DNA of 64,000 bases from Coriobacteriaceae bacterium AM113-163 (GTDB lineage Bacteria > Actinomycetota > Coriobacteriia > Coriobacteriales > Coriobacteriaceae): assembly GCA_027673765.1 (NCBI GenBank), contig JAQDWB010000001.1:1-64000 (forward strand), written 5' to 3'. Positions 1 through 7,299 of the stretch are shown one piece after another. Numbering within the stretch: position 1 is the first letter of the stretch; each line of letters starts with the position of its first letter. The notes below the pieces were generated by a model. The model saw nothing but the letters and a program-made list of their open reading frames with translations. It made no database searches and was not told where the DNA came from. The translations under genes were made by a program, and so were the position numbers.

Positions 1-392
1 GGCCTTGCCGACGCCTTTCGTGGACTCGGATTTCGGAAGTGCGGGGAAAACTCCGAACCTTCGAGCACACTGCTCTTTTGAACTCTTGTGACCTGCGGTT
101 TTGTTGCTAAAAAAGTCGGTCTGGTCGGCAGAACTCGATTTTTCACCGCACTTCCGAAAACTGCGATCTTGCAGTACGAAAAACGGCCTCCATAACTCTG
201 GGTTTATTGATAAGTGTAGCCGTTCGCCGTATATCATTGTCCGTTTATGGAATCTATCTCCAACGAGTTGTAGTCATATGGTTTGATGTTGGAAACATAT
301 GATTACCGGCAGGCCGTAGGTGACGTTCCCCCTGATATCGGAGGTTCCGGGTATGTTTCGTGCTCCGTTAAACAAGTATCGGGCTGGCTGAC
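1..392. other. Left-edge intergenic region
   Basis: No convincing gene is visible here. A 61-codon open stretch at 101-286 has no ribosome-binding site and reads as random protein. The one clear structure is a perfect 14-bp inverted repeat, TTTCGGAAGTGCGG at 31-44 and its complement at 146-159, separated by about 100 bp. It may be a remnant of a larger hairpin element like those elsewhere in the window. Confidence 0.5.
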
Positions 393-842
393 ATGAGCCG
401 CCGTTTTGTCTCGATAACCGTTGCAGTGGTTTGCCTGGCAGTGCTTCTGGGCGCTACAGGGCAACTCGCCATAAGTCGAGAAACATCCTATATGCAGGAA
501 TGTGCTTCCGAAGGCTTTGCCATTGACGGTTACTATCGGGATGACGAAACAAGTCGGGAAACCCTGGCTTTTCTTGAGGAGGACAACTGTCGATGGCAGC
601 TGGTCGACCAAGACGGAATCTGCACAGACGGGCAGTTTAAGCGTACGGATGACCCCAACATCCTGATATTAAAGAAGGAAAACGGCGAAGAATTCGGTAC
701 GGTCCACGTGGCGTATATTTCGCGCCGACGCGATCAGGGCGTGCTCTACCTATTTAGAGATACCAGGGTGACCCGTTTTTATCTGGTGAGTACCGGTCCG
801 GCGTTTACAGTGGAGTCTGGCGATGTCGATGCGGACAGCTGA
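393..842 (+). CDS. Small secreted or membrane-anchored hypothetical protein
   Basis: 149 residues that I do not recognise. Residues 1-27 form a signal peptide or single N-terminal membrane anchor: a basic MSRR start, then a hydrophobic run with an ATG-Q region that could be a cleavage site. The rest is acidic and soluble, with three cysteines in the ECASE, DNCRW and GICTDG contexts, so it is probably exported and could form a disulfide. The pattern of short beta-rich segments (FAIDGYY, RWQLVDQ, GVLYLFRDT) resembles small lipocalin- or META-like extracellular domains, but that is only an impression. The start is an ATG with a weak ribosome-binding site. It stands alone and converges on the next gene. 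Confidence 0.6.
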   Translation: MSRRFVSITVAVVCLAVLLGATGQLAISRETSYMQECASEGFAIDGYYRDDETSRETLAFLEEDNCRWQLVDQDGICTDGQFKRTDDPNILILKKENGEEFGTVHVAYISRRRDQGVLYLFRDTRVTRFYLVSTGPAFTVESGDVDADS

Positions 843-862
843 TTCACGGCAATAAATCAGCG

Positions 863-893
863 AGCGGAGCGCGGCCATGGACCGCGCCCCGCT
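863..893. terminator. Hairpin between convergent genes
   Basis: AGCGGAGCGCGG at 863-874 pairs with CCGCGCCCCGCT at 882-893 apart from one mismatch, around a short loop. It lies between the stop codons of the convergent genes ending at 842 and 968. The following T-run is weak (ATTTGCT), so termination is likely but not certain. Confidence 0.55.
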
Positions 894-967
894 ATTTGCT
901 CGTGGCCCGCGTCACGTCTGCGCCATGTCGTGACTCGCGGCTGCGCGCATCCATCCCACGTCGCGTA

Positions 968-2107
968 TTACTGCACATCAAACTCCACGCGATCGAGCTC
1001 GGGCACGTTGAGGTCGATGAGCTTGCGGGCAACGCGGCGGTCGTGTGCCCCAAGCGCCTCGCTTGTCGTCACGTGAGCGACAACCTCGCGCTCGACCATG
1101 CCCTCTTCCTCGCCTTCGGTAGCCGAAGTTTCGACAGCGACGGTGTAATCCTTAAAGCCCGGCAGCACCGCGGCAAGTTCGCGCGTGGTTTCGGTGACGC
1201 CGTAGCCGTCCTGCACGCCGGCCTGCGCCGAGCCAATAGACCCCGCCGTCATAACGATGCAGGGGATGGCAAAGATCACCGTGCCCACGATGATGCGGCG
1301 GCGCACCTTGTGTGACAGCTCATCGACCTCGGCGTTTTCCTCGGCGGTCACAATGCCGTCGCCGTTGAGGTCGCGCTTGAGCGGCACGCGCAAAAGAAGC
1401 AGCACGGCTTCGGCAGCCAGTGCGATAAAGACCACGTTGATGCCAAACTCGTAGAGGGCTGAAAGAAACAGCGACCCGCTTGCGATGGCGATGCCATAGC
1501 CCGCCGCGCACAGGGGCGGCATGAGCGCGGTCGCCACGGCCACGCCGGCGATGAGCGTGGCGGGTTCCTGGTCGCGCGAGTTGCCCAGGCCACCCGCAAA
1601 GCCGCCCGCGAGCGCGACGGCAAGGTCCCATACGGTGGGTGTCGAGTTATCGATGATGGCGGCCGTGGTGGTGCCAAGGGGTGAGAGCTTAAAGTACAGC
1701 GTGGACGTGATTAGACAAAAGACCATCTGCAGCGCGAGGCCGGCAATCGCCTCGACGGCAATCTCGCGGTCGAGCGTGGCGATGCCGTATGCCATGGCAA
1801 GGACCGAGCCCATGAGCGGACAGATGAGCATGGCGCCCACGATGGCAATGTCCGAGTCGATATCGAGGCCGATGCTCGCGATCAACATGGCAATGATCAG
1901 GATGCATAAGTGCGAGCCAGTCAGGCGCGCCCCGTTTATAAAGCGCTTGCGAATCACGTGATAGGGCGCGCGTCCCTCGCGTATGTTGAACGCCTGCTTA
2001 AGGAAACGGGTGGCATTCTCCATGGCCTCGCTGTGTGCAGGGCGTATACCGTGACGACGATGATGACGCTCGCGCAGCCGCTTGATCTGTTGTTTGTCGA
2101 GTTCCAT
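968..2107 (-). CDS. DUF389 family membrane protein with an EF-hand loop
   Basis: 379-residue polytopic membrane protein of the DUF389 (TIGR00341-like) family, whose function is not established. Characteristic motifs are IVGAMLICPLMG (about 89-100), the membrane region around residues 160-240 and the VATALMPPLCAAGYG stretch (about 191-205). A cytosol-like basic segment after residue 240 contains DLNGDGIVTAEE (246-257), a textbook 12-residue EF-hand or dockerin-type calcium loop (D1, N3, D5, G6, E12). The C-terminal ~90 residues form a soluble domain after a last membrane helix. The ATG has GAGG upstream. It follows the OPT transporter gene on the same strand but is separated from it by a terminator. 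Confidence 0.85.
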   Translation of the reverse strand: MELDKQQIKRLRERHHRRHGIRPAHSEAMENATRFLKQAFNIREGRAPYHVIRKRFINGARLTGSHLCILIIAMLIASIGLDIDSDIAIVGAMLICPLMGSVLAMAYGIATLDREIAVEAIAGLALQMVFCLITSTLYFKLSPLGTTTAAIIDNSTPTVWDLAVALAGGFAGGLGNSRDQEPATLIAGVAVATALMPPLCAAGYGIAIASGSLFLSALYEFGINVVFIALAAEAVLLLLRVPLKRDLNGDGIVTAEENAEVDELSHKVRRRIIVGTVIFAIPCIVMTAGSIGSAQAGVQDGYGVTETTRELAAVLPGFKDYTVAVETSATEGEEEGMVEREVVAHVTTSEALGAHDRRVARKLIDLNVPELDRVEFDVQ

Positions 2108-2259
2108 GCTTACCTCGTTTAGCTTCTGAGCCGCTTCTTGCGTCTGTCGTCTTTACTCTACACCGCGTTAGGCGAGGTGTCAGACAAGGTTTGTTGACCT
2201 GGAAGTCAGGCCAATCGACATGGCTAAAACGCCGTGAGGATCATAAGAGTCAAATAGAC

Positions 2260-2296
2260 AAAAAAGCGCGGGGCCGGTTTGATTCCGACCCCGCGC
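2260..2296 (-). terminator. Intrinsic terminator of the OPT transporter gene
   Basis: Read on the minus strand, a 12-bp GC-rich stem (2285-2296 pairing with 2266-2277, one G-U) with a 7-nt loop is followed by TTTTTT at 2265-2260. It lies just past the stop codon of the OPT gene. Confidence 0.9.
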
Positions 2297-2322
2297 TCTG
2301 CGCTGGTGCGTTGTTGTTCAGC

Positions 2323-4026
2323 CTACCCCAGCAGGCTCAGACCAACAGAGACAAACGCCAGGATAACGCCGACGATGGACTCGCCGCCGAGCAGGCCGCT
2401 GGCGACGACCAGGCCCTGCTCCTGGAAGGCGGCATCCTTGGAGGCCTTCTCCTCGACCGAAAGACCGGCAGCGGCGTCGCGGCGTGCGGCCCACTTGTCG
2501 TAGGCGAGCTTGACGCAGGAGCCCAAGAAGGCCGTGAGCGACATGTAGAACGGCAGGTACACGCCTAGGCCGATCATCATGGCCGGAATGCCGAGCCAGT
2601 ACATGACGATGCCGGCGATAAAGCCGCCCGCGAACCACGGCACGCTCGGGATGCCCGAGACCATGGTGGCGACGACGCTTGCCTGCGCGGCCACAAAGCT
2701 CTTGTCGGGGCCGAAAGCATCCGGACCATAGGCGGTGACGAGCGCGACCATGACGGCAGCGGCGACCAGGGCGCCCACGATGCCGCCGATGGCCTGGCCG
2801 ATCCACTGCGCACGCGGATTGGTGCCCAGCACGGCGCCGGCCTTAAAGTCGTTCATGACGTCGCCCGCAAGGCCGCATGCCACGGCCACGATGCCGGCGA
2901 TAAAGAACAGCTTGACCTGGGCGATCTGTGCGAAGGCAGCCACGATGAGCATGACGATGAGGCCGAAGATCTCCATGGGGTCGATGCCCGTCTGGCCGCA
3001 GCTCTGCGCGCTCATGATGGTGGTGACAAAGGTGAACAGCGTGACGATGACGGCCGGGACGGGGCCAAGGTCGAGCGCGATGGCGACGATCACGGCGATG
3101 GCGGCAGTACCCAGGCCGATGATGCCGGCGTCGAGCTTAAGCGAGCCCGAGATGAGCGACTGCTCGTCGGTGTCGCTGGAGCTGTCGGCGGCGAGGCCGC
3201 GGGCGATGCCGGCGACCTGCGGCAGGATGTCCTTGAGGACGACGGCGACGCCAAAGCCCATCATGAGGCCCATGCCGAGCGATTTGACGATGCCCTGCGC
3301 AGTCACAACGTCGAATAGACCGGCAGCGGTGCCGCCCACGATGATGCCAAAGTTACCTAGCAGCGCGCCGGCAAACCAGAAGGCAACCGGGGCGAAGCCA
3401 ACCAAAAAGCCGATGGAGAGCAGCATGGGCGAGTTATAGATGGCAAAGGTCACGCCGGGGATATTGAGCGTGCACAGCATGCTGGGCACCACGCCCAGAG
3501 CGTCGCGAAGCACGCTGTAGATGCCTGCGATGGCCATGGAGCCAAAGAGCTGCTTGCCGGTCTTGCCGCCGGCCTCGGTGGCGCGCAGTGTCTGAGCTGC
3601 GGCATTGCCGGTGGGAAACTCCAGCGCGGCGTCCACGATAAAGTGGCGGTGGATGAGCGCCGTTGCCAGCAGGCCCAAGATGGTGCCGGCGAGTGCCACG
3701 ATAAACATGTCGAGCCAGCTGATCTGGTCGGCATAGCCCAGCATCCAGGCGCCCGGGATGGTAAACGCCAGACCGCCGGCGACCATGGCGCCCGCGGACA
3801 TGATGGTGTGGGTAACGTTGGCCTCGTTGAGGCTGGCGTTACCCATGAGCTTCAGGAAGAACAGCGAAATGACGGCAGCGAAAATGATCGGCCAGGGGAG
3901 GGCGCCCATCTTGAGGGCGGTATAGGCCGAGCTTGCCGTGATGATCACGCAGCCAAGGACGCCGATGACGACGCCGCGCAGCGTGAGTTGCCCGCGCATC
4001 GAGGCGCGGTTCGAGGGATTGCTCAT
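2323..4026 (-). CDS. OPT family oligopeptide or metal-chelate transporter
   Basis: 567 residues, strongly hydrophobic along the whole length, with about 14-16 predicted membrane helices. It matches the bacterial OPT (oligopeptide transporter) family: the N-terminal LTLRGVVIGVLGCVIITASSAY region, the EFPTGNAAAQTLRA motif at about 138-151 typical of the family, and a DVMNDFKAGAVLGTNPRAQ stretch near 390. Members import small peptides or metal-chelates by proton coupling; the substrate cannot be read from sequence. The ATG has a clear AAAGGAG ribosome-binding site. Its own terminator follows, so it is probably monocistronic. Confidence 0.88.
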   Translation of the reverse strand: MSNPSNRASMRGQLTLRGVVIGVLGCVIITASSAYTALKMGALPWPIIFAAVISLFFLKLMGNASLNEANVTHTIMSAGAMVAGGLAFTIPGAWMLGYADQISWLDMFIVALAGTILGLLATALIHRHFIVDAALEFPTGNAAAQTLRATEAGGKTGKQLFGSMAIAGIYSVLRDALGVVPSMLCTLNIPGVTFAIYNSPMLLSIGFLVGFAPVAFWFAGALLGNFGIIVGGTAAGLFDVVTAQGIVKSLGMGLMMGFGVAVVLKDILPQVAGIARGLAADSSSDTDEQSLISGSLKLDAGIIGLGTAAIAVIVAIALDLGPVPAVIVTLFTFVTTIMSAQSCGQTGIDPMEIFGLIVMLIVAAFAQIAQVKLFFIAGIVAVACGLAGDVMNDFKAGAVLGTNPRAQWIGQAIGGIVGALVAAAVMVALVTAYGPDAFGPDKSFVAAQASVVATMVSGIPSVPWFAGGFIAGIVMYWLGIPAMMIGLGVYLPFYMSLTAFLGSCVKLAYDKWAARRDAAAGLSVEEKASKDAAFQEQGLVVASGLLGGESIVGVILAFVSVGLSLLG

Positions 4027-4200
4027 ATAGAACTCCTTTGCGTATATCCGCTTCCCCCGGGAGCGCCGCTACGGATACGGCGCGGGAAGTCGGGTTACCA
4101 AGGGCCGCCGCGTGAGCTCGCGCGCGACCGCGCATCAGTATAGCCGCACGGCAGTTAATTCGGGACTGGGCTTTTTTAGCTATCCCAAACGAAGCCGAAG

Positions 4201-4278
4201 GATGATTATTCTGGGACGGGGATTTAAAAATCATCAGGTACGCAATGATTTTTATATCCCCGTCCCAGAATAATCATC
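4201..4278. repeat. Long inverted repeat made of two head-to-head hairpin elements
   Basis: Two 34-nt arms (4201-4234 and 4245-4278) are complementary with one mismatch around a 10-nt spacer. Each arm is itself a small hairpin: ATGATTATT pairs with AAAAATCAT around a loop holding GGGACGGGG. It therefore looks like two copies of one small element in opposite orientation, in the 5' region of coaX and upstream of the divergent OPT gene. Confidence 0.8.
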
Positions 4279-4315
4279 GGGATATACTGCTGGGCAGACG
4301 AAAGGAGCGCCGACG

Positions 4316-5167
4316 ATGCTTAATGGGTGCGCATATATATTGACGGTCGACGTGGGCAACACGTTCATTCGCTTTGGCCTGTTTGCCGAGGATTCGGCCG
4401 CGGCGCAGGAATGTCCGCTTGCGACATGCGAGATCACGACGCCGTCGAGCATTACGGCCGACGAAGCACGCATGCGACTTGTGCAGGTCATGGGCGCGCT
4501 CGCCGCCGATGCAGGTGTGCCCGGGGTGCTTGCACCCGCCGCGGCCGTGCTGAGCTGTGTAGTCCCGGCGCTCGAGCGCCCGTGGAAGGCGGCACTTTCC
4601 CGCACCTGCACGGGGCGCGTGCTCACCGTGGGGCCGGGACTTAAGAGCGGCATGCCTGTGCACTACGATGACCCGGCCGAGATCGGTCCCGACCGCATCG
4701 CCGATGCCGTGGCGGCCCGCGCCGTCTACGGCTCGCCGTGCATCGTGATTGACCTGGGCACGACGACCAATATCGAGGTCATCGACGCGCACGGTACCTT
4801 TGTGGGCGGCGTTATCGCGCCAGGCCTGGCCCTCGGCGCCCGTTCGCTTTCGGCGGCAGCAGCGCGCCTACCCCAGGTTGAGCCCTCGGCGCCAACGCAC
4901 GTCATCGGACGCAACACGCGTGAGGCCATGCGCTCGGGTGTGGTTTTGGGCGAGGTAGCCCGCATCGACGGAATGCTCGACATGGTGCTTGCCGAGATGC
5001 GCGCGACCAAGGCCGCGGGGGAGGGCGATGTGCCCATCGTCATTACCGGCGACGATGCCGAGGCACTTGCGGCGCTGGTCGGCCATAGCCTGACGGTAGA
5101 CGACGCGCTGACGTTGCGGGGTCTCGCCGAGCTCTACCGCATCAACCAAAAGCCCCGCCGCGCGTAG
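4316..5167 (+). CDS. coaX: Type III pantothenate kinase
   Basis: 283 residues, the usual length for CoaX, which phosphorylates pantothenate in the first step of coenzyme A synthesis. Visible motifs are the N-terminal phosphate loop DVGNTFIRFG (about 11-20), the pantothenate-binding YDDPAEIGPDRIAD stretch (about 121-134), the catalytic IDLGTTTNIEVI and the glycine-rich GGVIAPGLALG. An AAGGAG ribosome-binding site precedes the ATG by a normal distance. The 34-nt inverted repeat at 4201-4278 ends 37 nt upstream and would be within or next to its leader. Confidence 0.93.
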   Translation: MLNGCAYILTVDVGNTFIRFGLFAEDSAAAQECPLATCEITTPSSITADEARMRLVQVMGALAADAGVPGVLAPAAAVLSCVVPALERPWKAALSRTCTGRVLTVGPGLKSGMPVHYDDPAEIGPDRIADAVAARAVYGSPCIVIDLGTTTNIEVIDAHGTFVGGVIAPGLALGARSLSAAAARLPQVEPSAPTHVIGRNTREAMRSGVVLGEVARIDGMLDMVLAEMRATKAAGEGDVPIVITGDDAEALAALVGHSLTVDDALTLRGLAELYRINQKPRRA

Positions 5168-5249
5168 GGCGAGGGGCTGGTGGGATAAGCGCCCCTACCT
5201 TTCACCTGCTACAATGGGCCAAACTATTGCGATTGCGGAGGTGTCTGCC

Positions 5250-5774
5250 ATGTCGGACGATCTTCATCAAACCGCGTCGGGCAAGCGCCGCGACGTTATT
5301 AGCTGGGACGAGTTCTTTATGAGCGTGGCCATCGCCGCGCAGCGCCGCAGCAAGGACCCCAACACGCAGGTGGGAGCGTGCATCGCCAGCACCAACCACC
5401 GCATCCTTTCGGTGGGTTACAACGGCACGCCCTCGGCGCTCAACGACGACTTTTTCCCGTGGGGTACGAGCGACGACCCGCTGCAGGACAAGCACAACTA
5501 CGTGGTCCATGCCGAGGCCAACGCCGTGCTCAACTACCGTGGCTCGCTCAAGGACCTCGAGGATTCCACGGTTTACGTCACGCTGTTCCCGTGCCACGAC
5601 TGCGCCAAGATTTTGGCGCAGGTGGGCGTGGGCGAGGTTGTCTACCTGGACAACAAGTACGCCGACACCGATGACGGACGCATCAGCCGCCGCATCCTCG
5701 ACTCCTGCGGCATCAGCTACCGCCAGGTTATCGTCGATGTTCACATCGGCACCGAGGGGCAGGCTCAGCAGTAG
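5250..5774 (+). CDS. dCMP deaminase (ComEB-like cytidine/deoxycytidylate deaminase)
   Basis: 174 residues of the zinc-dependent cytidine/deoxycytidylate deaminase fold. The active-site HAEANA (zinc His and catalytic Glu) and PCHDC (two zinc Cys) are both present, with the YNGTPSALND substrate loop typical of dCMP deaminases between them and the N-terminus. It would convert dCMP to dUMP to feed thymidylate synthesis. The start chosen is ATG 5250, which has GGAGG nine bases upstream; an earlier in-frame ATG at 5214 has none. The name comEB is used for relatives. Confidence 0.88.
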   Translation: MSDDLHQTASGKRRDVISWDEFFMSVAIAAQRRSKDPNTQVGACIASTNHRILSVGYNGTPSALNDDFFPWGTSDDPLQDKHNYVVHAEANAVLNYRGSLKDLEDSTVYVTLFPCHDCAKILAQVGVGEVVYLDNKYADTDDGRISRRILDSCGISYRQVIVDVHIGTEGQAQQ

Positions 5775-5803
5775 CGCGTGGCAACGCTAGCTGGCAACAA
5801 AAG

Positions 5804-5836
5804 GCAGCCAAAAGAGCCCCGTCCCAAATTGACTGC
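5804..5836 (-). repeat. Small hairpin with GGGACGGGG loop
   Basis: GCAGCCAA (5804-5811) and TTGACTGC (5829-5836) form an 8-bp arm pair with one mismatch. On the minus strand the loop reads TGGGACGGGGC. It belongs to the same loop-conserved, arm-variable hairpin family as 4201-4278 and lies in the 3' region of the dCMP deaminase gene. Confidence 0.6.
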
Positions 5837-5946
5837 TCGTGAAAGTCGTGTCCGCACGCATGGCTGGCGCCTAAGCGGGTACATGGCTGTAGTAACATAG
5901 CCCCTGTCCGCGGGCGTGCCCGCGTTATTGTGAGAAAGGAGCCCCT

Positions 5947-6225
5947 GTGGCTGTTAACGAAGAGCTGCTTAAGAAGGTTCTTGAAGAGATCCGCCCCAAC
6001 CTGCAGGCCGATGGCGGCGATATGGAGTATGTGGGCGTCGACGACGAGGGTGTTGTCAAGCTGGAGCTGCAGGGTGCCTGCGCCGGCTGCCCCATGAGTT
6101 CGCTAACCCTGTCTATGGGTATCGAGCGCATCCTGAAGGAGCACGTGCCCGGCGTCACCCGCGTCGAGCAGGTCAATGCTTCCGGCGAGACCGACGACCT
6201 GTACGACGAGTACGCGCCGTTCTAA
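5947..6225 (+). CDS. NifU-like C-terminal domain Fe-S carrier (Nfu)
   Basis: 92 residues comprising only the Nfu (NifU C-terminal) domain. It keeps the family signature IRPNLQADGGDMEYV and the cluster-binding CAGC pair (Cys45, Cys48) followed by PMSSLTL. Such stand-alone domains bind a [4Fe-4S] cluster between two subunits and pass it to apoproteins. The start is GTG at 5947 with GAAAGGAG just upstream. It ends about 110 bp before lgt and may be co-transcribed with it. Confidence 0.92.
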   Translation: MAVNEELLKKVLEEIRPNLQADGGDMEYVGVDDEGVVKLELQGACAGCPMSSLTLSMGIERILKEHVPGVTRVEQVNASGETDDLYDEYAPF

Positions 6226-6333
6226 GATGCGAAAGCTGCGGACGACATGCTCCGCATAGACGTTACGCCCAGATATGCGGCTGCGAGCGCAAGGTCCGCG
6301 GCCGCATTTGTATGTAGGGAGCAGGGGATCGAT

Positions 6334-7155
6334 ATGCTCAACGACCTCTACCATATGCTTGATCCCGTCGCGATCTCGGCGGGCCCCATCACTATCTACT
6401 GGTACGGCCTGGCCTACGTGGTCGGCACCCTGCTCACAGCGGTCGTTATGTACCGCACGCAGCGTCGTTGGGGCTTCGACATTACGATCGATGACCTGAC
6501 GAGCGTCGTGGTCGGCGCGGTCTTTGGCCTCATCATCGGCGCCCGTCTGTTTTACGTCGTCTTTTACGGCGATGGCTACTATTGGACCCACCCGCTCGAG
6601 ATCTTTGCCACCAACGAGGGCGGCATGAGCTTCCACGGCGGCCTGGTGGGCGGCATCTTGGGCGGCATCATCGTGTGCCGCATGTATAAGCTCGACGCCT
6701 GGACCGTCGCCGACCTTGCCGTGATCGGCGCCCCGCTGGCCCTGTGCCTGGGCCGTTGTGCCAATTTCGTCAACGGCGAGCTGTGGGGTAAGCCGACCGA
6801 TCTGCCTTGGGGTGTGGTCTTTGGCGGCACTGCGGGCGATATGCCGCGCCATCCCTCCCAGCTCTACGAGGCGTTTCTAGAGGGCATCGTGCTCTTTTGC
6901 ATCCTACGGGTGCTCAGTCGCAAAAAGCCGCTGCTGCCCCAGGGCACGTTTATGGGCGTGTTCGTGATGGGGTACGGCATCGTCCGCTTTCTCGTTGAGT
7001 TCGTGCGCGTGCCCGATGCGCAGCTGGGCTATCTGCTGGGAGGCGTTATCACCATGGGCCAGCTGCTGAGTTTGCCGCTCGTAATCGCCGGCCTGGCGCT
7101 CATCATCTTCGCCCGACACCGCAACCGTCCCCAGCGCATCTACCTGGACGCCTAA
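6334..7155 (+). CDS. lgt: Prolipoprotein diacylglyceryl transferase
   Basis: 273 residues, seven membrane helices. Lgt attaches diacylglycerol from phosphatidylglycerol to the lipobox cysteine of prolipoproteins. Hallmarks are the N-terminal ISAGPITIYWYGLAYV, the GGMSFHGGLVGG motif (His essential in relatives), the Lgt signature LGRCANFVNGELWG and RHPSQLYEAFLEG. Start ATG 6334 gives a normal N-terminus; a longer reading from 6247 adds a 29-residue basic, alanine-rich leader with no homology that I recognise. Confidence 0.94.
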   Translation: MLNDLYHMLDPVAISAGPITIYWYGLAYVVGTLLTAVVMYRTQRRWGFDITIDDLTSVVVGAVFGLIIGARLFYVVFYGDGYYWTHPLEIFATNEGGMSFHGGLVGGILGGIIVCRMYKLDAWTVADLAVIGAPLALCLGRCANFVNGELWGKPTDLPWGVVFGGTAGDMPRHPSQLYEAFLEGIVLFCILRVLSRKKPLLPQGTFMGVFVMGYGIVRFLVEFVRVPDAQLGYLLGGVITMGQLLSLPLVIAGLALIIFARHRNRPQRIYLDA

Positions 7156-7161
7156 TCACCA

Positions 7162-7200
7162 AAACCACCACAAAGGGGACAGGCACCTTTGTGGTGGTTT
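7162..7200 (+). repeat. Hairpin element, GGGACAGG loop (type A arms)
   Basis: Perfect 15-bp arms, AAACCACCACAAAGG (7162-7176) and its complement (7186-7200), enclose the loop GGACAGGCA. With the last arm base the core reads GGGGACAGG. It starts 7 bases after the lgt stop. A near copy with the same arms lies at 63841-63879. There is no T-tract, so it is not a classic terminator. Confidence 0.85.
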
Positions 7201-7240
7201 GCTGGGCAACGATGACAGAACCGTAACGTTTTCCCAGATA

Positions 7241-7279
7241 AAACCTGCCAAAATAAACCTGTCCCTTTTTGGCAGGTTT
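7241..7279 (-). repeat. Hairpin element, GGGACAGG loop (type B arms)
   Basis: Thirteen-bp perfect arms AAACCTGCCAAAA (7241-7253) and its complement (7267-7279) enclose a loop that reads AGGGACAGGTTTA on the minus strand. Continuing on the minus strand comes TATCTGGGAAAACGTTA; the same flank follows the related copies at 12105 and 37664. It lies 20 bp upstream of the next gene. Confidence 0.85.
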
Positions 7280-7299
7280 CTAGAAAGGCTCTTTGGACT

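Noticed and set aside
101..286. 61-codon frame at the left edge
   Set aside because: No ribosome-binding site, and the sequence crosses an inverted repeat.
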